A program made the position numbers and the translations under genes. From positions 248,001-312,000 of the forward strand of contig NZ_CP064338.1 of assembly GCF_015476235.1 (NCBI RefSeq): DNA of 64,000 bases, written 5' to 3'. The notes under the pieces were generated by a model, which worked only from the letters and a program-made list of their open reading frames with translations, had not been told where the DNA came from and made no database searches. How positions within the stretch are numbered: position 1 is the first letter of the stretch; every line of letters begins with the position of its first letter. Below, in pieces: positions 40,348 through 47,791 of the stretch. Source of the DNA: Caldimonas thermodepolymerans (GTDB taxonomy: Bacteria > Pseudomonadota > Gammaproteobacteria > Burkholderiales > Burkholderiaceae_C).

Positions 40348-41217
40348 ATGAAGCGTCTTGCCGTGTCTTCGGCGCTGGCGCCGGCCCTGCTGTCGGCGCT
40401 GCTGCTGGCGGTGCTGGTCGGCGTCTGGCACCTGGCCACGCTGCCCTCGGGCGGGGCGGCCGCCCCCCTCACGCCCGAGCAGCTCGAGTACCTGGAGCTG
40501 ATGGGCAAGGCGCCGGGCGACGGGGGCGGTGCCCGCTCGGGCTTTCCGACCCCGGCCGAGATGGGCCGCACCATCGTGCAGCACCTGTCGCAGCCGTTCT
40601 ACGACAACGGGCCGAACGACAAGGGCATCGGCCTGCAGCTGCTGTACTCGCTCGGCCGAGTCGGGCTGGGCTACCTGATCGCTGCCTGCGTGGCGATCCC
40701 GCTCGGCTTCGTGATCGGCATGTCGCCGCTGGTCTACCGCGCGCTGGACCCGTTCATCCAGGTGCTCAAGCCGATCTCGCCGCTGGCCTGGATGCCGCTG
40801 GCGCTGTACACGATCAAGGACTCGTCGGTCTCGGGCATCTTCGTGATCTTCATCTGCTCGGTCTGGCCGATGCTGATCAACACCGCCTTCGGCGTGTCCA
40901 CCGTGCGGCGCGACTGGCTCAACGTGGCCCGGACCCTGGAGGTGAAGCCGCTGCGCCGCGCCTTCGAGGTGATCCTGCCCGCGGCCGCGCCGACCATCCT
41001 CACGGGCATGCGCATCTCGATGGGCATCGCCTGGCTGGTGATCGTCGCGGCCGAGATGCTGGTCGGCGGCACCGGCATCGGCTACTTCGTCTGGAACGAG
41101 TGGAACAACCTGTCGCTGACCAACGTGATCTTCGCGATCCTGGTCATCGGCGTGGTCGGCATGCTGCTGGACCTGATGTTCGCGCGGCTGCAGAAGGCGG
41201 TGTCGTATGTCGAGTGA
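40348..41217 (+). CDS. Cyanate/nitrate-type ABC transporter permease (NrtB/CynB-like)
   Basis: This 289-residue integral membrane protein has about six hydrophobic segments. An extended periplasmic loop follows the first helix (LPSGGAAAPLTPEQLEYLEL, FPTPAEMGRTIVQHLSQPFY). The EAA-type region is LNVARTLEVKPLRRAFEVIL, and KPISPLAWMPLALYTIKDS is characteristic of NrtB/TauC/SsuC permeases. It starts 13 bp after the binding-protein stop and overlaps the ATPase gene by 11 bp. Confidence 0.9.
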   Translation: MKRLAVSSALAPALLSALLLAVLVGVWHLATLPSGGAAAPLTPEQLEYLELMGKAPGDGGGARSGFPTPAEMGRTIVQHLSQPFYDNGPNDKGIGLQLLYSLGRVGLGYLIAACVAIPLGFVIGMSPLVYRALDPFIQVLKPISPLAWMPLALYTIKDSSVSGIFVIFICSVWPMLINTAFGVSTVRRDWLNVARTLEVKPLRRAFEVILPAAAPTILTGMRISMGIAWLVIVAAEMLVGGTGIGYFVWNEWNNLSLTNVIFAILVIGVVGMLLDLMFARLQKAVSYVE

Positions 41218-42100
41218 ATCCCGTCCCTTCCTGCAGGTCGAGGGCCTGGCCAAGCGCTACCCCGGCGCCGGCGAACCCGTCTTCGAGGGCGTCAACTTCA
41301 CGGTCGAGCGCGGCGAGTTCGTCTGCATCATCGGGCACTCCGGCTGCGGCAAGACCACCATCCTCAACGTCCTGGCCGGGCTGGAGTCGGCCAGCGAGGG
41401 CCATGTCTTCATGGACGGACGCGAGGTGGTCGGCCCGAGCCTGGACCGCGGCGTCGTGTTCCAGGGCCATGCGCTGCTGCCGTGGCTGAGCGTGCGGCGC
41501 AACATCGCCTTCGCGGTGCGCTCGCGTCGCCCGCACGCCTCGCGCGCCGAGATCGACGCCGAGGTCGAGAAGTACGTCGCGCTGGTGGGCCTTGGCCACG
41601 CGATCGACAAGAAGCCGGCGCAGCTGTCCGGCGGCATGAAGCAGCGCGTCGGCATCGCACGCGCCTTCTCGATCCAGCCCAAGATGCTGCTGCTGGACGA
41701 GCCGTTCGGCGCGCTGGATGCGCTCACGCGCGGCACCATCCAGGACGAGCTGCTGCGCATCTGCGCCGAGACGCGCCAGACCGTGTTCATGATCACGCAC
41801 GACGTCGACGAGGCGATCCTGCTGGCCGACAAGATCCTGCTGATGAGCAACGGCCCGCGCGCGCGCATCGCCGAGATCGTCGAGAACCCGCTGCCGCGTC
41901 CGCGGCACCGCGCCGACCTGCACTACCACCTGGACTACTACCCGCTGCGCAACCACCTGGTCGACTTCCTGGTGCTGCGCGCGGCGGGGCTGGCACACGG
42001 CAAGGCACCCGAGCGACCGCGGGTGGTGCGGCCCGGCGCCGAGCCGGCGGCGCCGCAGGCCGGCGAGGGCGCACGGGCGCCGCTGCAGCGCATCGCCTGA
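41207..42100 (+). CDS. Cyanate/nitrate-type ABC transporter ATP-binding protein (NrtD/CynD-like)
   Basis: This 297-residue ABC ATPase has Walker [10 protein letters not shown] (43-51), the Q-loop [12 protein letters not shown], signature [12 protein letters not shown] and Walker [13 protein letters not shown], followed by the H-loop [11 protein letters not shown]. The C-terminal extension [20 protein letters not shown] is typical of NrtD/CynD. It overlaps the permease by 11 bp and ends 10 bp before the DUF1348 gene. Confidence 0.93.
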   Translation: MSSESRPFLQVEGLAKRYPGAGEPVFEGVNFTVERGEFVCIIGHSGCGKTTILNVLAGLESASEGHVFMDGREVVGPSLDRGVVFQGHALLPWLSVRRNIAFAVRSRRPHASRAEIDAEVEKYVALVGLGHAIDKKPAQLSGGMKQRVGIARAFSIQPKMLLLDEPFGALDALTRGTIQDELLRICAETRQTVFMITHDVDEAILLADKILLMSNGPRARIAEIVENPLPRPRHRADLHYHLDYYPLRNHLVDFLVLRAAGLAHGKAPERPRVVRPGAEPAAPQAGEGARAPLQRIA

Positions 42101-42110
42101 GGGCCGCGCG

Positions 42111-42539
42111 ATGGAACCTGCCCGACCGCCCCTGCCGCCCTTCACGCCCGAGACGGCCGCGCTCAAGGTGCAGCTGGCCGAGGACGCCTGGAACAGCCGC
42201 GACCCGGGGCGCGTCGCGCTGGCCTACGCCGAGGACGCGGTGTGGCGCGACCGCACCGCCTGCGGCCGCGGGCGCGACGCGATCCGCGAGTTCCTGCGCC
42301 GGCAATGGGCGCGCGAGCTGGACTGCCGGCTGCGCAAGGAGCTGTGGAGCTTCACCGGCTGCCGCATCTCGGTGCGCTTCGAGTCCGAGTGGCACGACGC
42401 CGCCGGGCGCTGGTTCCGCTCGCACGGCAACGAGCAGTGGGAGTTCGACGAGCGCGGGCTGATGCGCTACCGCGAGGCGAGCGTCAACGACCAGCCGATC
42501 GACGTCTCCGAACGCAAGTTTCTCTGGCCGCGCAGGTGA
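42111..42539 (+). CDS. DUF1348 (SnoaL/NTF2-like) protein
   Basis: This 142-residue protein matches the DUF1348 family of NTF2-like folds. Family parts are [55 protein letters not shown] and [20 protein letters not shown]. Most members are uncharacterised small proteins; a few lie near nitrogen or oxidoreductase genes. It is inside the cyanate operon, between the ATPase (10-bp gap) and cynS (29-bp gap), which hints at a role with cyanate or its products. That link is inference only. Confidence 0.88.
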   Translation: MEPARPPLPPFTPETAALKVQLAEDAWNSRDPGRVALAYAEDAVWRDRTACGRGRDAIREFLRRQWARELDCRLRKELWSFTGCRISVRFESEWHDAAGRWFRSHGNEQWEFDERGLMRYREASVNDQPIDVSERKFLWPRR

Positions 42540-42568
42540 GGCCGCATTTTCAACAGGAGCCGAGCAAC

Positions 42569-43012
42569 ATGAGCAGACTGGAAGTGACCGAGAAGATCGT
42601 GGCCGCCAAGGTGGCCAAGGGCCTGAAGTGGGCCGACGTGGCCGCCCGCGTGGGCATGAGCAAGGAGTGGACGACCGCCGCGTGCCTGGGGCAGATGACG
42701 ATGACGGCCGAGCAGGCCCGGGTCGTCGGCGAGCTGTTCGACCTCAGCGAGGAAGAGTGCAAGTGGCTGCAGGTGGTGCCTTACAAGGGCTCGCTGCCCA
42801 CCGCCATCCCGACCGACCCGCTGATCTACCGCTTCTACGAGCTGGTCAACGTCTACGGGACCACCTTCAAGGAGCTGATCCACGAGGAGTTCGGCGACGG
42901 CATCATGAGCGCCATCGACTTCAAGATGGACCTCGCGCGCGAGGAAGACCCCAAGGGCGACCGCGTGCGCATCGTGATGAGCGGCAAGTTCCTGCCGTAC
43001 AAGACCTACTGA
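42569..43012 (+). CDS. cynS: Cyanate hydratase (cyanase)
   Basis: This 147-residue enzyme turns cyanate and bicarbonate into ammonia and CO2 (via carbamate). The N-terminal helix-turn-helix-like domain (KGLKWADVAARVGMSKEWT) and the C-terminal domain with the catalytic triad Arg88, Glu91, Ser114 (IYRFYELVNVYG... MSAIDF) have the same spacing as E. coli Arg96, Glu99, Ser122. The closing FLPYKTY is typical. It is the last gene of the cyanate operon and gives the transporter its likely substrate. Confidence 0.97.
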   Translation: MSRLEVTEKIVAAKVAKGLKWADVAARVGMSKEWTTAACLGQMTMTAEQARVVGELFDLSEEECKWLQVVPYKGSLPTAIPTDPLIYRFYELVNVYGTTFKELIHEEFGDGIMSAIDFKMDLAREEDPKGDRVRIVMSGKFLPYKTY

Positions 43013-43058
43013 GCCGCAAGCGGGCGGGGCGTCGCGCGCCCCGCCGCGGCAGGCGCGG

Positions 43059-43640
43059 TCAGCGCAGGTCCGACTGCTTCTCGATGATGCGGCCGACCAG
43101 GCCATAGTCCAGCGCCTCCTCGGGCGACATCCAGCGGTCGCGCTCGATGTCGGCCATCACGCGCTCGAAGGGCTGGCCGGTCTCGCGCGCAATCGTGCGG
43201 GCCACGCGTTCGCGCGCCTTGATGATCTCCTTGGCCTGGATCGCGATGTCGGTGGCCTGGCCGCCGGCGCCGCCGCTCGGCTGGTGGATCAGGAAGCGGG
43301 TGTTGGGCAGGCAGAAGCGGCGCTCGCGCGGCACCGACAGGTACACGTGCGTCGCGGCGCTGCCGACCCAGCCGGTGCCGATCATGTTGACCGGCGCGGA
43401 GATGAAGCGCACCACGTCGTGGATGCTGTCGCCCGACTCGAGGTGGCCGCCGGGCGAGGACACCAGCATGTCGATCGGGGCGTCCGACTCCGCCGACAGC
43501 GCGATCAGGCGCCGCACGATGTCCTGCGCGACGCTGTCCGTGATCGGGCCGAACAGCAGGACGGTGCGCGCCTTGAAGGCCTTTTCCTCGAGGAACGAGG
43601 TGCGGGGATCGATGGAGGGGGTGGGCGTCGGAGTTTCCAT
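43059..43640 (-). CDS. ClpP-like serine protease
   Basis: This 193-residue protein of the ClpP/crotonase fold shows the catalytic triad: Ser about 95 in GWVGSAATHVYL, His about 119 in RFLIHQPSGG, and Asp about 168 in IERDRWMSPEEALDYGLV. The oligomerisation Gly-rich segment SSPGGHLESG is present. The nucleophile loop (WVGSAAT) differs from the usual QAASMG of housekeeping ClpP, so this is a divergent paralogue of the ClpP family; a matching ClpX/ClpA gene is not in this window. ATG 43640 was chosen after a Thr-rich N-terminus. Confidence 0.85.
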   Translation of the reverse strand: METPTPTPSIDPRTSFLEEKAFKARTVLLFGPITDSVAQDIVRRLIALSAESDAPIDMLVSSPGGHLESGDSIHDVVRFISAPVNMIGTGWVGSAATHVYLSVPRERRFCLPNTRFLIHQPSGGAGGQATDIAIQAKEIIKARERVARTIARETGQPFERVMADIERDRWMSPEEALDYGLVGRIIEKQSDLR

Positions 43641-43696
43641 GGTCGTCAACCTTTCGCGGATCGGGCCGATCTTAGTGCGGACCGCGCGCGGGCGCG

Positions 43697-44350
43697 TCAC
43701 GAGCGGTCGGCGCCGGAGGACCAGCCGGGCAGCGTGTAGCCGGTCAGCAGCGCTGCCACGCGCAGCGCCGCCGCGGTGAAGGCGCCCAGCAGCAGGCTGG
43801 CCTCGTGGCCCAGGCCCCAGTGCTGCGCCGCCCACAGCACCCAGCCGCCGGCGAAGGCGCACACCGCGTACGGCCGGTGGTCGCGCAGCGCGGTCGGGAT
43901 CTCGTTGCAGACGATGTCGCGCAGCACGCCGCCGAAGGTGGCGGTGATCACGCCCATCAGCACCGCGACGATGCCGGGCAGGTCCTGCGCCAGCGCAAGC
44001 TGGGTGCCGGTGGCGCTGAACAGGCCCAGCCCCAGCGCGTCGGGCCACTGCATGGCCCGCTCGGTCGGCTCGAAGTGCCGCGTGCGCAGGAATACCATCG
44101 CGGCGGTGCACAGCACCAGCAGCACCCACAGCCATTCGCTGTGCGACACCCACACGAACGGGCGCCGGTCCAGCAGCACGTCGCGCAGCGTGCCGCCGCC
44201 GAAGGCCGCCAGCCCGGCCACCAGGCAGACGCCCACGGCGTCCAGGCGCTTGCGCGCCGCCTCGAGCAGGCCTGACAGGGCAAAGGCCAGCGTGCCGCAG
44301 GCTTCGACGGCGGTCAGGGCCAGGGAAAGCAGGGGGGTGTTCGACGACAT
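43697..44350 (-). CDS. TRIC-type cation channel family protein (YicG/UPF0126)
   Basis: This 217-residue inner-membrane protein has about seven hydrophobic segments and the two family motifs FGGGTLRDVLLD and FGGVLRDIVCNEIP, which mark the internal duplication of TRIC (trimeric intracellular cation) channels. The start is ATG 44350; upstream in-frame codons encode only Gly/Pro filler. It is divergent from the tetR gene, with the tetR promoter/operator in between. Confidence 0.9.
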   Translation of the reverse strand: MSSNTPLLSLALTAVEACGTLAFALSGLLEAARKRLDAVGVCLVAGLAAFGGGTLRDVLLDRRPFVWVSHSEWLWVLLVLCTAAMVFLRTRHFEPTERAMQWPDALGLGLFSATGTQLALAQDLPGIVAVLMGVITATFGGVLRDIVCNEIPTALRDHRPYAVCAFAGGWVLWAAQHWGLGHEASLLLGAFTAAALRVAALLTGYTLPGWSSGADRS

Positions 44351-44405
44351 GGGCCCCATTGTCCCTGCTGGCGGTGTGGCGCCGCTCGTCGGCCCGGCTT
44401 GCAAC

Positions 44406-44423
44406 TTCGCACGACCGTGCTAA
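44406..44423. promoter_or_regulatory. TetR operator 1 (autoregulatory)
   Basis: TTCGCACGACCGTGCTAA is an imperfect 18-bp palindrome, 10 bp before the tetR start. It matches the perfect palindrome at 45115-45132 in all but two bases, as expected for one regulator acting on its own gene and on the operon after it. Confidence 0.75.
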
Positions 44424-44433
44424 ATTGATCCGC

Positions 44434-45066
44434 ATGGAAGCCAAGACCGGCCGCAGCGAGCTCACCCGCGCGGCGATCATCGATACCGCCTTGCTGATGG
44501 CCGCCGCCGAGGGGCTGGAAAGCCTCACGATCGGCGAAGTCGCCAAGCGGCTGGGCATGTCCAAGAGCGGCGTGTTCTCGCGCGTGGGCTCGCGCGAGGC
44601 GCTGCAGGCGGCGGTGATCGAGGAATACGACCGGCGCTTCCTGCAGGACGTGTTCGTGCCGGCGATGCGCGAGCCGCGCGGCCTGCCGCGCCTGAACGCG
44701 ATCGTGCGGCTGTGGCTCAGGCGCGTCGACGCCGTCGAATCGCGCCTGGGCTGCATCTACTGCGCCGGCGCCTTCGAGTTCGACGACCGCGACGGGCCGC
44801 TGCGCGACCTGCTGCTCGACGGCGTGATGCGCTGGCGCGCGACGCTGCGCCGCACCGTGCTGCAGGCGGTCGAGCAGGGACACCTGCGGCCCGAGACCGA
44901 CGTCGACCAGCTGGTGTTCGAGATCGACGGCCTGTTCATCGCGCTGATGCGCGACGCCCGCTTCCTGCGCGACCCGCGCGCCGCCGAGCGCGCCTGGAAA
45001 GCCTACGAGCGCCTGATCCGCGGCTGCCTGGCCACCCCGGCCGACGCCGCCTTGCCCCGGGACTGA
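44434..45066 (+). CDS. TetR/AcrR family transcriptional regulator
   Basis: This 210-residue protein has an N-terminal helix-turn-helix (ALLMAAAEGLESLTIGEVAKR then LGMSKSGVFSRVGSREALQA, about residues 20-62) and a C-terminal ligand domain of the TetR_C_13 type, with the CIYCAGAFEFDDRDGPLRDL segment. The two cysteines in LGCIYC may be involved in sensing, which is only a guess. It starts at ATG 44434. Palindromes before its own gene and before the small peptide/hydrolase genes predict repression of both. Confidence 0.9.
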   Translation: MEAKTGRSELTRAAIIDTALLMAAAEGLESLTIGEVAKRLGMSKSGVFSRVGSREALQAAVIEEYDRRFLQDVFVPAMREPRGLPRLNAIVRLWLRRVDAVESRLGCIYCAGAFEFDDRDGPLRDLLLDGVMRWRATLRRTVLQAVEQGHLRPETDVDQLVFEIDGLFIALMRDARFLRDPRAAERAWKAYERLIRGCLATPADAALPRD

Positions 45067-45114
45067 CCCCATGCGTTTCCCGCCGCACGCCGTCGGTCCG
45101 TTGTCGTCCTCAAC

Positions 45115-45132
45115 TTCGCACGATCGTGCGAA
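45115..45132. promoter_or_regulatory. TetR operator 2
   Basis: TTCGCACGATCGTGCGAA is a perfect 18-bp palindrome directly upstream of the ribosome binding site of the 37-residue peptide gene. It is nearly the same as operator 1. Confidence 0.8.
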
Positions 45133-45145
45133 ATAGGAGATTGCC

Positions 45146-45259
45146 ATGTTGATCGCCCTGGTCCTGGTCGTGGCCGTCACCGCGCTGCGCGTGGGTGTCA
45201 TGGTGGCCGCCATCGTCGAGTCGGTGCCGCGCCGCAACGAGGATTTCGCGCCGCTGTGA
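45146..45259 (+). CDS. 37-residue membrane peptide in TetR-controlled operon
   Basis: This short frame starts at ATG 45146 with AGGAGA 5 bp upstream and encodes a single hydrophobic segment (LIALVLVVAVTALRVGVMVA, about residues 2-21), then a charged tail (SVPRRNEDFAPL). It is immediately after the TetR operator palindrome. Its stop overlaps a GTG at 45256 that is in frame with the next gene. No homologue is known to me. A single-pass inner-membrane peptide is the natural reading. Confidence 0.6.
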   Translation: MLIALVLVVAVTALRVGVMVAAIVESVPRRNEDFAPL

Positions 45260-45294
45260 GCCGGCGCCTGCTGCCCTTTCGCAAAGGAACCCCC

Positions 45295-46179
45295 ATGACC
45301 GACGCCACCGCCCTGGCTGCGCCCGCCGCCCGCAGCTTCACCGCCCACCGCCTGTACCCGATGCTGCGCGCCGGACTGCGCACCGCGGAGACGCTCGCGC
45401 CGGTGTCCGTGGCGGCGCGGGTCGCCGCGCGCGTGTTCTGCACCCCGGTGCCGACCAAGCTCGCGACCCGGCACCTGCCTCCGCCCGCCGGCGTCGCGGT
45501 CGAGTCGCTGCCCTTCGAGGACGCCTCGCTGACGCTGTACCGCTGGTTCGCCGCGCCGCAGGCGCCGGTGGTGCTGCTGACCCATGGCTGGGGCGGCTGG
45601 GCCCTGCAGATGTCGGCGCTCGCCGAAGCGCTCGCCGCGCGCGGGCTGGCCGTCGTCGCGGTGGACCAGCCCGCCCACGGGCGCAGCGCCGGCTGGCGGA
45701 GCAACCTGGCCCAGTTCACACGCGCCCTGGGCTACCTGGGCGGCCGGCTCGGGCCGCTGCGGGCGGTGGTCGGCCACTCGGCCGGCGGCGCGGCGGTGAC
45801 GGCGGCGCTGGCACGCGGCCTGGCGGCCGAGCGCTGGGTGGCGATCGCCGCGCCGACCGACCCGGTGCAGGTCACGCGCGACTACGCTGCGGCGTTCGGG
45901 CTGCGCGAAGCCACGCGCGAGGCCATGGTGCGCCACCTGGAGGCGCGCGAGGCGATGGTGTTCGAGCAGCTGGCCGCGCGCCATGGCGCGGACCGCCTGA
46001 GGCAGCCGGCGCTGCTGGTGCACGACCGCGGCGACACCGTGGTGCCGGTGGTGGAGTCGCTCAAGCTGCAGGCCCTGGTGCCCCAGGCCGAGTTGATGCT
46101 GACCGAAGGGCTGGGCCACCGGCGCCTGCTCAAGGACCCCGAGGTGGTGCGGCGGGTGGCGGCGTTCGTCGCCGCCTGA
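45295..46179 (+). CDS. Alpha/beta hydrolase
   Basis: This 294-residue hydrolase has the nucleophile elbow VVGHSAGG (Ser about 162), oxyanion segment LLTHGWGGWA (about 94-103), the acid-loop VVAVDQPAHGRS and HDRGDTVVP (Asp), and LGHRRLL (His near the end). It resembles esterase/thioesterase-like hydrolases of unknown substrate. The start ATG 45295 has AAAGGA at good spacing; an in-frame GTG at 45256 overlapping the small-peptide stop is an alternative. The gene is probably co-repressed with the peptide by the TetR regulator. Confidence 0.85.
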   Translation: MTDATALAAPAARSFTAHRLYPMLRAGLRTAETLAPVSVAARVAARVFCTPVPTKLATRHLPPPAGVAVESLPFEDASLTLYRWFAAPQAPVVLLTHGWGGWALQMSALAEALAARGLAVVAVDQPAHGRSAGWRSNLAQFTRALGYLGGRLGPLRAVVGHSAGGAAVTAALARGLAAERWVAIAAPTDPVQVTRDYAAAFGLREATREAMVRHLEAREAMVFEQLAARHGADRLRQPALLVHDRGDTVVPVVESLKLQALVPQAELMLTEGLGHRRLLKDPEVVRRVAAFVAA

Positions 46180-46180
46180 A

Positions 46181-46687
46181 CTACCACCACAGCCAGGCGG
46201 CGAAGAAGAGCCCGATCATCAGGAAGGCCAGCACCACCTTGACCACCGTGGCGACCAGCAGGCCGATCCAGGTCGCCAGCCCGACCCGGGTGGCGCGCTG
46301 CGCGTCGCGCCGGGCCCAGTATTCACCGGCCATCGCGCCGGCCAGCGGCATGAACAGCAGGCCGACCAGCCCGGTGAAGATGCCCAGCACCGTGCCGAGC
46401 GCCGCCCCGGCCAGGGCCAGCGGGCTGGCGCCGGCCTTGCGCGCGCCCAGCACCGCGGCGACGTAGTCCGCCACCCAGGCGAGCAGCGCCAGCACGGTGA
46501 TGACGCCGACCGTCCAGCCCGAGACGCGCACGAAGCCGTCGATCCAGGCCCCGATCACGATGCCGGCCAGCACGAGGATGGTGCCGGGCAGCACGGGCAG
46601 CACGGTGCCGAGCACGCCCAGGCCCATCAGGCCGATGGCGACGATCCACCAGACGGTGGGCGGGGCGATGAGGCCGAGTTCGGTCAT
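46181..46687 (-). CDS. DUF456 family membrane protein
   Basis: This 168-residue protein has about five hydrophobic segments and the DUF456 hallmarks LGVLGTVLPVLPGTILVLAG (N-terminal) and GAALGTVLGIFTGLVGLLF, with the GxxxGxxxP repeats of the family. It ends in a hydrophobic Trp-rich tail. The role is unknown. It converges on the hydrolase gene, the stops being one base apart. Confidence 0.9.
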   Translation of the reverse strand: MTELGLIAPPTVWWIVAIGLMGLGVLGTVLPVLPGTILVLAGIVIGAWIDGFVRVSGWTVGVITVLALLAWVADYVAAVLGARKAGASPLALAGAALGTVLGIFTGLVGLLFMPLAGAMAGEYWARRDAQRATRVGLATWIGLLVATVVKVVLAFLMIGLFFAAWLWW

Positions 46688-46972
46688 GGGCAGGCTCTTC
46701 GGGGCGACGGCGATGCACCGATGATGCCCCCTGCCGCGCCACCCGTGAAATCCTTCTCGGATCGCCGCGCGGGGCTTGACACAAGACGGGAGCCGGGGGC
46801 GTGCGGTGCCGTTTTGCGTCTGACGAATCCCGCCATAAATGCAACCAAATGTATTGGCGTGCGGGTGGGCCTCCCTGGGAGAACGCCGCGGGAACGGGGA
46901 TTTTCGTTACGGATCGGCGCGCTGGCACGAAAGCTGCGCTGCAAGGGCCGTCATCCGGAAAACGCAAGCCCT

Positions 46973-47236
46973 ATGCCACACCAGTCTTCCAAACGCCGTC
47001 CGGGCTCCCTGTCGATGGTCGGCCTGGTGGCGCGCCGCAGCCGCTCGCAACTGTCGGCCGCGGTCGCGATGCATGGCCGCGGCGGGCGTTCGTCGCTGCT
47101 GCGCCTGACGCCGGCGCAGGTCGAGGAGGGACAGCGCAGCCGCTGGCCGACGCTGTCCAAGCTGTTCAGGACGCCGAGCCGCACGCCGGCCTTCCTGTGC
47201 ACCGATTTCGCACCCAGCCAGTGGTTCCAGCCATGA
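46973..47236 (+). CDS. Small hypothetical protein
   Basis: An 87-residue frame from ATG 46973 encodes a basic, Ser/Arg-rich protein (MPHQSSKRRPGSLSMVGLVA; later MHGRGGRSSLLRLTPAQVEE) with no domain I recognise. Its stop overlaps the ATG of the next small frame by 4 bp, which supports both being translated. There is no strong ribosome binding site, and codon use cannot decide between coding and chance in such GC-rich DNA. Confidence 0.35.
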   Translation: MPHQSSKRRPGSLSMVGLVARRSRSQLSAAVAMHGRGGRSSLLRLTPAQVEEGQRSRWPTLSKLFRTPSRTPAFLCTDFAPSQWFQP

Positions 47237-47418
47237 AACAGTTTGCCGCTTCTGCGAGTGCCTCCACCGTCCTGGCCCAGCACGTGGCCGCCCAGCAGCA
47301 ACGGCAGCAGCGCCCCGCGACGCTGCCGTCCGGGACGACGACAGGCCTGCGTCAGTACCAGGTGCTGCAATCCCGCGTCGAGCCCGCGCAACGCACGCTG
47401 GCGCTGCGGATGCGCTGA
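47233..47418 (+). CDS. Small hypothetical protein
   Basis: A 61-residue frame from ATG 47233 overlaps the preceding stop by 4 bp. It encodes a Gln/Ala-rich protein (LAQHVAAQQQRQQRPAT) with a basic C-terminus. No family is recognised. Confidence rests only on the overlapping arrangement. Confidence 0.35.
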   Translation: MKQFAASASASTVLAQHVAAQQQRQQRPATLPSGTTTGLRQYQVLQSRVEPAQRTLALRMR

Positions 47419-47791
47419 ACCTGCGAAGCAGGCAACGAACGAGCAGTCCCCAGGAAATCTGCAACAAGTTCTGGGACGTCGAGGGAGAGGGCGGCGGTCG
47501 GGGCAGGTGAGAGCGAGAGCCCCAGCCCTCCGTCTTCGCTGAGGGAGCGCCGCCGTACCGGGAGCCACTGCCCGGCGGCGGACGCGATCGGCGGCTGCAG
47601 CGCCTGCTGTGCCGTCGAGACGCCGGGCGGCACCCATCGGGCCGCCGGCACCATGGGCGGGGCGCACGCATGCGAATGCGTGCGCCCCCCGTGCTTTCCG
47701 CGGTTCCGATCCCGCCCGAAACTCCTACACTGCCGGGCGCGCTGCCCACGCGCGGTGCGGCAGCTGTTCCACAACGACAGGAGTTTCCTTC
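47419..47791. other. Leader region of the NCS2 permease gene
   Basis: No gene is convincing in this 373-bp stretch. It contains a strong 13-bp stem hairpin (47659-47688), listed separately. The segment CCTACACTG (about 47725-47733) may belong to the permease promoter, but this is uncertain. Confidence 0.5.
47659..47688 (+). terminator. Strong hairpin upstream of the NCS2 permease
   Basis: GGGGCGCACGCAT and ATGCGTGCGCCCC pair perfectly (13 bp) around GCGA, followed by CCGTGCTTT. It can end the small-ORF transcript or act as an attenuator in the permease leader, about 104 bp before the start codon. Confidence 0.5.

Noticed and set aside
46776-46781. TTGACA as a -35 box for the small frames at 46973-47418
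   Set aside because: No -10 element lies at the right distance.
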